A DNA stretch of 64,000 nt from Amphiura filiformis (Eukaryota; Echinodermata; Ophiuroidea; Amphilepidida; Amphiuridae). The stretch is from positions 19,934,880-19,998,879 of the forward strand of contig NC_092647.1 of the NCBI RefSeq assembly GCF_039555335.1, written 5' to 3'. A model generated the notes under the pieces. That model worked only from the letters and a program-made list of their open reading frames with translations. It ran no database searches and was not told the DNA's origin. Below, piece by piece: positions 35,871 to 46,000 of the stretch (position 1 is its first letter; every line of letters starts with the position of its first letter). Position numbers and translations under genes: made by a program.

Positions 35871-36539
35871 TTTGCCTGTAAATACTTGCAAATACATTGT
35901 ATAATATACATAGTAAAATGATAGCATATAATTATGTTACAAAAACATGGAGCTATATACACCAATCCGAGAAGCGTTTACTGTATTTGGCCCTCTATTG
36001 ACGGCAACACAGATGTACCAGAGCGGGAGATTTAATTCGTAATTCAATACTCATGATTGTGTATTGAATATCACTATTGTGTACAATTCTCGGGTACAAT
36101 TCTGTATAGCACACAATAAATAATGGATGGAACCCCCGACCTCGGGACACCGCAGTTTTACATCGGGGACACCGCAGTAATGGCGAAGTCGGATAGGTGT
36201 ATACTTACATTATTCCTTCTGTTGCAGCTGATCTGGTTCTGCAGGAACAGAATTGCATGTATGCACCACCAGATAAACTAAAAAAGGGCAGTCATGGTTA
36301 TAGCATGAGTCATGGGCACTTCTTTACCAAGTCCGGGTTTATTTATGCCCTATTTAATCTTAACCATACCTTTAAGATATATTCTGATCCCTGGATATTA
36401 CTATGTTTGCCATGCCATATAACACTATTCATTACATGTGAACTCTTTACCAGGCCATTGTGTTAAAAAAATAGTGTCTTTTTATGTATTTGTTTGTTTG
36501 TTTGTTCATTCAAATACACATTGTTGATTGGTCCATAGG

Positions 36540-36720
36540 CAGTGGCGTCCGCAGGTTTTCAAAAGTTGGGGGCCACAGGTCTTGAACCCCCAACTGCTCA
36601 AATATGTAAATTCCAAATATTCATCGGACTGGGTGCAATTTCTGTAACTTACCAGCGAAAGTGGGGAGACGCAGCCCTGACCCCCCCTTTGCACATGCCA
36701 CTGGGGGGGGGGGGTACATT
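36540..36720. mobile_element. AGTGGCG-type MITE, degenerate
   Basis: Begins GGCAGTGGCGTCCGCAGG and ends with CATGCCACTG before a G run. Inverted ends of the AGTGGCG group; the interior is non-coding. Confidence 0.45.
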
Positions 36721-36761
36721 ATTTCCACCTGGTCCATTACTTTCACATACTAATACTCCGG

Positions 36762-37112
36762 GGGGGGGGGGGGGTCACTCCCATTGTTGCCTGTACACCA
36801 TCCACGATAATCAACTTTTGAAAAGCACCCTAAACAAGGATTTAACCCTTGGCTAAAACGATACCCTAAACAGGTAACACACGCCTGTTTTCACGCCCTA
36901 AACTGGAATTTTATTCCTTACATCAAATTTCATACCCTTTCCGCATATTTGCCATTGCAATTTTGCTACCCTTTTCCCCGATTTTTCATGTTTTTGACAC
37001 CCTAAACATGATATGCGCGTATCGTGTATACCCACAAAAAAAATACCCTTTTTACGCGTTTTTATTATCGTGGATGGTGTGCAGGCCACAATGGGAGTGA
37101 CCCCCCGGGCTA
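36762..37112. mobile_element. Fold-back element with 45-bp inverted ends
   Basis: A G run then TCACTCCCATTGTTGCCTGT and CACCATCCACGATAAT match, reversed, ATTATCGTGGATGGTG and GGCCACAATGGGAGTGA near 37100. The interior repeats CCCTAAAC-type segments. Non-coding. Confidence 0.8.
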
Positions 37113-37159
37113 ATACTACATCTCACTGTATTTATTGTAAACGTTTTGAAAAAAAAATC

Positions 37160-37357
37160 AGGATTTAAGGGATCAATTAGTAACCTGAGAGCACATCAGA
37201 CACACCAAATTGCATGCTGAATGAGGAATGTCCTGATGATATCAAATCATTTTGATTTTGTTTGGTTGAAATTTGCGATATAATACAAATTTCATGGCAA
37301 TTTATTAAACATTTATATTTTGACATTTAAAAGATTTAACGCTATCTGATCCCTTAA
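37160..37357. mobile_element. MITE family M2, partial copy
   Basis: Starts TTAAGGGATCAATTAG, contains GAGAGCACATCAGAC and ends ATCTGATCCCTTAA. A short internally deleted copy of the 14698-15364 family. Confidence 0.65.
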
Positions 37358-38030
37358 AGGGCCCTCTTCAGAATGTTTGCTTCATATCAGTTCTCTATTT
37401 CCCTCCCTTTTTACCTCAGCTTAGATATTTCTTTCAAAACTTAGTGCCACACACACCTTCAGAACAAAATAATGGAGGAAAGTTCCCAGACAGACAGACA
37501 CACTGACAGACAAAAAATCAAACAAACAGAAAAGTACACTTTGAATGTGAAAGTTATTATCAATCACTCTTACTGAATAGTTGACCTTGATGTCTGTATA
37601 AAATATAAATCCGCAATACATAAACAGTCCTGTCCAAAACTCACTGAGCTATAACAAAAATTAAATGTGCAAATTTTGAAGCATGATTATATTTAGCACT
37701 ATACTTTGGGTTCTGTTGCTATTAGTATACTATCCAGAGAGGTCGCACTAAGCGCTCAGTTGAATGACTCGCGCTATGCGCTTGGTTGCTTGCATTATGT
37801 GCTCGCTAAGTATATAAGGGCCACAAACTGTGGCTAGATTATATTGTGAAGATTTCTAGACTTTTAAGTCTAAAAACTGCAATTTGAACTTTCTAGAAGC
37901 ATGAATTTTCATACCATGTTAATGTTCACAGTTGTTCTCTTCTAAACTTGTATGAAAATTAGTGTGTAAGTCTATTTAAAAAAACTTTAAAGAAAGCATG
38001 ACAGACAGTCAGCTTCTAGATGAAATGAGA

Positions 38031-38951
38031 TACAGGGTGTCCCAAAAAACAGAGGCCCCTCATTGCGCCCTATTTTTTTCCTATTTCTGAAAAGTTGATC
38101 AGATATATTTTGGTATGTAAATAAAACCCGAATCGTTAGCTTTAATAAACCAAAACAATTATATCAATCGACTCATAACTTTTGAAGATATGCTCTTTTA
38201 AAGAACTGTTACCGTTTTTCACTCTGTCCACGGAGAAGGTTTGGCTACTTCAAAGATTAAAAAGGAGTACACACACCATGCATGAATATCAAACATTCAT
38301 CAATGATAACTTTATAAAATAACTTTATTTATGGAATGGGCTTTACCTGTGGGTTTATGGGCAATGGATTTTGTTAATAGTGTCATTAATTTGTGGGTAA
38401 AATGGATGCTGAATGTTTCTTACTTTGTTGTTTCTTGCTTTCTTTTTTTATTTACAACATAAGTCATTTCTCTTTTTAGGATAAAAGGTAGCCCCAAAAG
38501 GCTGTTTGGTTTGTCTTTGGTTCTTCTGAAGTGAGTTTACTGTGCTGCTCTGCCCTCTACCTGGTTGCCTCCTTGGCGAATACAGGTTTCAGCCCTGGTC
38601 CTCATTGCATCAATTGCGTTGCGTACCATCCTTGTGCGCCGGATACTTGCGAACGCATTCAGTATTACGTTTGCGAAGATCTTGGATTTTGCAACAAAGG
38701 AAAAAAATCAAGTGGTGTGAGGTATGGTGATCGTGCAGGCCACTCCACAGCATGATCCATCCCAACCACTCTGTTTGCTATCCGTGAACAGAGTGAAAAA
38801 CAGGTACTTTTATTCAAAAGAGCATATCTTCAAAAGTTGTGAGCCGATTGAAATTATTATTCTTTACATACCAAAATGAATTTAGTCAACTTTTCAGAAA
38901 TAGGAGAAAAAGAGGGCGCAATGAGGGGCCTCTTTTTTGGGACACCCTGTA
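38031..38951. mobile_element. TIR transposon (TA target) with long inverted repeats
   Basis: TACAGGGTGTCCCAAAAAA opens the element and its complement closes it. The inverted repeats extend about 180 bp with some divergence. TA flanks both sides, fitting a Tc1/mariner-type target. The paralogous stretch at about 51435-51570 shows the empty site with a single TA. No transposase was seen; the middle holds a small Cys-rich frame (38531-38755). Confidence 0.85.
38531..38755 (+). other. Small Cys-rich open frame inside the 38 kb transposon
   Basis: A frame of 74 codons starting at a non-ATG (GTG) codon. It has a hydrophobic start (LLCCSALYLVASLA) and six cysteines spaced C-x2-C-x5-C-x4-C-x7-C-x5-C, with key residues HCINC and CERIQYYVC. 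It could be a gene fragment picked up by the element. A GTGAGT donor-like site at 38531 and an AATACAG acceptor-like site ending at 38586 mean it may instead be an exon-intron-exon remnant. I do not recognise the family. Confidence 0.35.
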
Positions 38952-39499
38952 TCAGTCCATATAATAAGAGTGGATATTCACAATCCGCAATACATTTGTA
39001 CTCAACCAATCTTGTGGTTTATTGTTAATATCATCTGTGTAAATAGATTATTTTTAACATCATCTATGTATTTTCATTTACTTGGTTGTGCTATATTGAA
39101 TTAATATATGTGACATGATCAAGGGGAATTAGTCATATGTCGGCAATTTTCAATTAGAAGGTTTTTACATCATTTTCTGGCAGTTTATGAATGCTACATT
39201 TTGATGCAAACCCCATCAAAAAATCTGGTTACCAAGTTATGAGCAATTTATCAATGGCTGAAAACAATATAAAACAAAAGAATTTGAACACTGTTTTTGC
39301 CAATATCTCAAAAGCAATATTAGCGACATCCGACTCATTCCTCTTGATCATGTCACATATTTGTTGTATATTCTTATTTAATTCTTATTTAACATGAGCT
39401 GATTAGCCTAATCAATAGTCATGCCACTGCTACATGTAGTACAAATGCCAGTTCTACAGTTGCATATAAACCAACAGCATCATCATCATTTTAAGGTGA

Positions 39500-40074
39500 T
39501 TAAGGTGCATCAACATCAACATAGTCACTTGACTTAGCTTTACTTTTACCATCATTGTCATCACCATTGGTAGCTGAATCTGGAGCATCAACATCAACAT
39601 AATCAGAAGAGTTTGATTTCTTCTTAGCATCAGCACTGGATGCATCAACATCCATAGTATCATCTGATGTCTTAGTAGAAGGGTCCAAAATGAAATAATC
39701 CTTGTTTTGAAACTGATTTTCTTCAATCTCATCATCATCATCATGAGATGGATTTGATGGGTCTAATGTGAAGTAGTCTCTTTCTTCATCACCTGTTGTG
39801 GCATCCGGAGTTCCTTGACTCACATAGTCCTCATCTAAGTTCTCATCCTTCTCCTCAATCTTGAGTGTTAAATTCCTGTCAGGTAAAGTAGGAGGCTCTG
39901 TGTATTTATCTGGATCAGCGTATTCACTGGAACCAAAGTCTTGGTTAGGTTTCTTGAGAGATTTGTATTGATGGGCACTTGATGATTGATCAGGCTTTTC
40001 CAGAGTTTGATAACTGTGTGGGCCAGTTTTGTCGTCCAGAGTGCTACTGTAGGCTGGGTTTACTGTACCTGTAG
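39500..40074 (-). CDS. Gene 3 exon 6: multi-tyrosine tail
   Basis: 190 residues ending TAA at 39500-39502. In order: VNPAYSS, HSYQTL, HQYKSL, SEYADPDKYTEP, EDYVSQG, RDYFTLDP, KDYFILDP, SDYVDVDAP twice. Between them lie Asp/Ser-rich linkers. The paired DYFxL and DYVDVD modules are the same ones tandemly repeated in gene 5. Confidence 0.9.
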
Positions 40075-43000
40075 CTGGAAAAAGGAAAATGGATACTTTG
40101 AAAAAGTTTATGCATATATATTAGCCTAACACAAGCTCTGTGATGGGACTCTGGCTGATATGATCCAAGATATTCCAGCTGCTCGCTTGCGAACGGGGCG
40201 AGTTCTAGTATTAGCCCTGTATGTAATGACTTGTACTTGTAAAATCTATGTTTTCTGACCGACAGTTTGTGGGCAGTCATGTAGCTTGATATCTATTTAG
40301 GCTTGGAGAAATTTAAACATATTGTTGTTGCTTGATATCTATTTTGGCTTGCAGTAATTTAATCATTTTTTTGATATTGTTGTTGTGTTGTTTTTGTGAT
40401 TGTGGTGGGGTGGTGATGGCAGTGGTGGTGGTTAAAGCATACCTTGTAATGTCCTTTCTCCTGCATATGTGTGATCAGTTATTTCTGCATATTCTTCCAA
40501 GTCATCGTTTCTGTGGAAAGTAACAGTAAGTCCATATCATATATTAGCAGTTGCTGTAGCAGTAGCTCATGCCAATTTGCAAAACTTGGTTTAATTGTTT
40601 TCATCAATGTGCCACACTTACCTCGTAGGCATTTCCAGAACATTTAGTCTGCTCTCTGCTCTTTTCCTTCCTTCTTTTCTACCTTGGATCCGACAGTAAA
40701 TTAGCAAACCAACAACTATTGCTAATATAACACATATTCCAACACCAGCCCCTACTCCAATTGCGAAGTTGCTGAATAAGGCAAAAACAAAATACAGGTA
40801 TTACACTTAGACCATCAAAAATTATATACTTAGTTCTCCGAGTTGATAATAGGATGAACAAATTTTAATCTTTACCCAGAGCAGCGAGCAAACATCAAGT
40901 TAAAAAAACCCAAAACAACCAACGCATCTGGCTTGAATTGAACTGGTGACCTTCACAGTACTAGCATCACACGTACTCGAACCAATTGAGCCACAGAGGC
41001 ACACTGGAGAAGAGTGAAAGATTTATATTGATAGGTGTTAGGTTCAAATGGTGTTTGCCGCATTCCTATCAGAAAGCATCAGAACTGTCTATTTTTTATA
41101 AGAAATATACAAAGTCACATAGGGAGGAAAATTATATACTTATTTCTTTGGGTTGATAGGATGAACAAATTTTAATCTTTACCCAGAGCAGCCAGCGCAC
41201 ATAAATGCTGAAAAAAAAGTGCATCTGGCCGGATTGGATCTGGCAACCTTCGCAATAGCATGACACTCTTAGTCTCTAACCAATCCACAGAGGTACACTG
41301 TAGAAGAGCGGAAGATTAAATCTATAGGTGTTAGGTTTGAATGATGTTCTTCTGGCCCCCAGGGATGGGAACTATCACTTTACCTGGGTTAGGGGCAAGG
41401 ACTTGACCAGGGATGTACAAGAAAAGAGTGCCCCGCCCTGCACTTAAACGGGACTGTAATACGTTTGTAACAGTTTCCAAAATTTAAATTACATCCTTGG
41501 GTAAGTGGCCTCTATCCCTAGTTCCTGGGGGCCAGGATTGAAATTGATTTGTGCATTAGAATGGTCCGAATATTTTTCAGATTGTATACATACCTTGTTT
41601 GGCTTGAAGATGATTTTATACTATCAGATGATTCTGTTGATAATTGTTTGGTTGGACTGGTTGAACTAGATGGTACCTCAGTGGTAGAACTCCTATATTC
41701 ATTGCAAACACAGCTCCTGAGTATTGCAGGAGCACAGAAACTTTGACATCTATCAGGTCCCCTTAAACAAAGTTCTGAACATTCAGAGTGGTATCCAACC
41801 CTACAGTTCAATGTGTTATCATCAAAGTCTCCAAACCAGCAGCACTCTTGTAAATCAATTGAACACCAATATTGGTTATAACTCTGGTCCTGGACCTGGT
41901 CACACCACGGAATACCAAAGTTATGAAACCATGAATTGCCAAAGTCATCAAACCATGGACTGTTGTAACTTTGATAGTAATAACATTCATCTGGTATTGG
42001 TTGGATCCTAAATGTAACTGTAAAATAATGATTTGATATTTTTAGGTGATGTGAAGCAAAATATGTGAACTCTTTTAAATTTTCATATAATAAATAAATA
42101 AATATATAAATTTGGGATTTATATAGCGCCTTTTTCCAGCTAGATCTTGAAGGATTCAAAGCGCTGTAATTTCACTGCCATGGTGAATCATCACAATCAG
42201 ATCGCATCATCTAGGCCAGTTGCAGCCGAACCTGGCGCAGACCTATCCGCACTTAGATTGTAACATCCACCAATTATCTGTGCAGCTCCCCAAATTCCAT
42301 TGGGTGACGGAAGTTTTTGATAACCAAACAACTAATTTTTTTTAAAGCAGGAGGAAACCGGAGATCCTGGGGAAAACCTGCGAGAGAGAGCATGGAATCG
42401 GGATAAACCAAATGCACATACAGTCCTTGGGCACGGCCGGGCTTGAACCGGGAAATCAGTGGTGCAAGGCGAGGAACTACCGCTGCGCCAACTCGCTCTC
42501 GCTCTAGACAGAAATTCTAGGAACACTGACTAGCATATGGGATACAATCAGATCCAATTAGACCAAAAGATGGCAATAATGAACAGGCAAAAATAATGAG
42601 CAAAAAACAATAAATAGCTTAAGAAAGTAGATATAAAAAGTTCATAATTTTGCGACTGAGTATGCCAGGGACCAGTGGCATAGCCAGGTTTTCGGAACTG
42701 GGGGCGGGGCACACACTTGTCAATGTACCGATGGAAATATTTTTTGCCAATGAAGTTGTGAATTGTTGACCCCAATTTGTTTAATAATAATAATAATAAT
42801 AATATTTATTTGAATTACTTGCAAAGTACAGAAATAACATCAAATAACGGAACAAATGTTTACACTTTCTAAATAAATTCAGGATGAGTGAATGGGGTTA
42901 AGCCCAAACACATAAGTGCCCACTCATCCTGCACATGAATACATAATTAAGAGAAAAAAAAATACATAAGTCATGACATGAAATACCGCAGTAGTCATTT

Positions 43001-46000
43001 AAGCTTGTTTAAGGGTAGACGAGGTATTGTTGGTCGAAGCAACCTAAAAATCGATTTTCATTATCTAGATCAATATATTATTGAAAATTAACACCTTGAT
43101 GTTTTGCCAAAGTTCATTCTACAAATCATATACTCTGCAAACTTGCTTAATTTATTGTTGTTAATTAGTTATGTACGTTTTACAAAAGTGTTGTTGTTTC
43201 AGCTTTCTTCACAACGTAACTCAAGAACCGCAGCACCTATAAAAGTATATCTGTGATATTTTAATTCTTCTACACGCTCACTATGAATTGAGCAATGCAA
43301 TTTTTGCCAAAGTTCACTACCATTTGTAAGATGCTGTGAACTACCAAATCACAACAGTTTAAAATAATTAATAACCTTAAGGGATCTAAAATGAGCGTTT
43401 ATTGCGTTTTGACAGTATTTTTTGTGGCACATGAGAGCACCTCAGACCTATAGAATTGTATTCTGAATACGAAGCATGTCTTTCTGATATCAAATAATTT
43501 TCATTTTTTGAAAATCACAATATATATTGATATTTTTAGAATTTTTGATATATAACAGTCCTCGAAGTAAATTATATAAATCTAATGATATATTCTTAAA
43601 GTGTATGTAGCAGGGAGGAAAAGCCGACGGTCAATTGAAAATTTTGACCTTTCATATTGAAGATATGGATTTTTTCCCAAAAAGACCTAATTTTTTTGGT
43701 GTTTTGGGGAATAAAATCCATATCTTCAATACGAAAGGTCAAAATTTTCAATTGATCGTCGGCTTTTCAACCCACCTACATACACTTTATATAAATCATC
43801 AGATTTATAAAGTTTACTTCAAGTACTGTTAAATATCAAAAATATCAATTTTTAATGATTTGCCATAAAATGTGTATTAAATTGCGAATTTCAAAAATTA
43901 TTTGATATCAGAATGACATTCTTCGTATTTAGAATGCAATTCGATATGTCTGATGTGCTCTAATGTCACAAAATAAATACTGTCCAAACGTTCATACCCC
44001 AGCCCTTAAGTAAAAAGATCTTACATGATGCAAGTTAGAGGGAATTTCACCCCAAAGACATTGTAGGGAAAAAACATAGAATTAAAGTAGGGGGGAGTTT
44101 TCGCAGTTTGGTGCAACAACCTAGAATTATCCAGAATACTTCAATGAACCAGGGAACCCAAAGACACAGGCCTGATCTCATTGACTATTTTTTAAATCCA
44201 AGAGCCAATCTTTGACACTTAAAAACATCTTCAAGCTTAATCAAATTAAAATACACAAGCCTCTCAGAATATGAAGGACAATCTTCAAAATCAATTTCAG
44301 GAAAATCTTTGTAAACCAAAGTATGGATGTGTGTCCTGAACTCGCCACCCTTAGCGTTACATGTCAAATATTATGAATTTTTACACCAACCGGGTTTCTA
44401 ATTAGATTATCTCGACAATCATCAACCCTAAACTAGCAAAAGTATACATTTTGGAAAGCTGAAGGCATAAGCAATTCAAATATACACATTTCAACTCATT
44501 ATACAGGGTGACCTGCAAGTTATACAGGGTGAAAAAAAAATGATAAAAAATGGGTCACTCAATGCATTGCTTATTACCAACTTACAGTAATAAACTGGAA
44601 GTAAACAACATTCATTTGTTTAGAGGATATGGAGAGTCAACTGACTTTGGAAGAAACCAAAATCACAGCTGTTTGGTAATCTAGGAATATAAGGTGTCCC
44701 AAAGTATGTTAGATTTTGTTACAATTCAACATATTTTGAACCTAAACATTTTCCCCCTAACCCACACAGAAAAAATATGTCCATATTTAGATTCCTCGTC
44801 AAATTTCCCTTCAGAAAATCTATACTTTGACTATGATAGGATAAGTAATTAAAATTGTACAGTAACTTTAAGATTTTGAAGACATCTGCATTACTTACTA
44901 CAGTGTTTAATATGACAACGGGTAGTTTTGTATGGAAAAGTTTGTATTTTCTAGACTAAACCAATCATAAATTATTAAAAACAATTAGTAGAATTGTTTA
45001 GCTGTAAGGCCATGGGTGTTTTAGATGCTAAATAGAGTCCAAATCCAATTTACAGCCTTTACAGAAGCAGATTACGCACTAAAAATACCAATCCCATAGA
45101 GTTTGTGTGTACCACATCCCCCACCACCACATCCCCACCACCGCCACCCTGCCCATTCTGAATTCTATGAAGCACAGTGTCAGTATTAAAAAGAATTTAA
45201 AAAATGAGACCACAAGCATGACAATACCTTCTTGCTTGACAGAGATATCATCATTTGTTTTGAGTAGACTTTGGCAAAATGTAACGTCGCCACCTTTTTT
45301 TGGTGGCGAGCTCAAGACACACGACCATATGTGTGATTTTCCTCTGCATTTTTTTTGCCCAGTGCACTCAAGAATCTAACAAAATTGGGGGGAGCAAAAT
45401 TTAACAGGTTCATTGTAATAGGGTTTATTTTTCCCCATGTGCTTGATTTTTCTTGGGAGGTGGAAATAGCGAAAATGTGTGTTTTGGCTTATTATTATAA
45501 TAACTATATTAATAACTGCAATTCATATAAAAATATAAATGTGACCAATGGCTTCCTTGACTCATTTCCTAAAGATCAACTACAGAAATAAACTCTATTG
45601 TAAAAGCAAAATGACCAAATCAGAAAAACCTGACGACTATGGCACGCTGTAAAGAGTTTTTCCCCTAAAACTTCTTTCAAACTTTGATGATGAGCATACC
45701 CATCAAGAATGAGGGTGAAAGTTACCTAGTTTTGGTTGCTTTGGTAGTGTACATTCAGTAGGAATTGTCCGTCCATCAGCAGGATTTGGCAGCCTTTCAC
45801 AATTACAAGTACTGAAAGTAATGATACATTAGAATTTTTTAATGTCATGCCACAAAAGATAACATTGCTCCAAAATTTTAGCACCCCTGTCCTTTTTCTC
45901 CACCTTTTGCAATGGTTGTATTGCCATTTTTGTTGTGAACTGTGGAAACCAGTATAGCGCGAGCACAACAAATCAAGGGGTCCAATTTAATTTTTCTGGA

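Larger units (their letters stand above)
34257..39499. other. Gene-free interval between genes 2 and 3
   Basis: No receptor-type exon found. It holds a hAT-like MITE (35140-35551), a local duplication of GCTATCTACTGAA-bearing sequence (35563-35870), a fold-back (36762-37112), a partial M2 MITE (37160-37357) and a 921-bp TIR element (38031-38951). Confidence 0.6.

Noticed and set aside
39500-40074. Classical ITAM or ITIM in gene 3
   Set aside because: The YxxL/V sites lack the required spacing (ITAM) or the hydrophobic residue at -2 (ITIM); only general SH2/PTB-type motifs can be claimed.
42420-42505. Functional tRNA gene on the minus strand
   Set aside because: Perfect boxes A and B, but the sequence continues into a SINE body and the acceptor stem is not closed.
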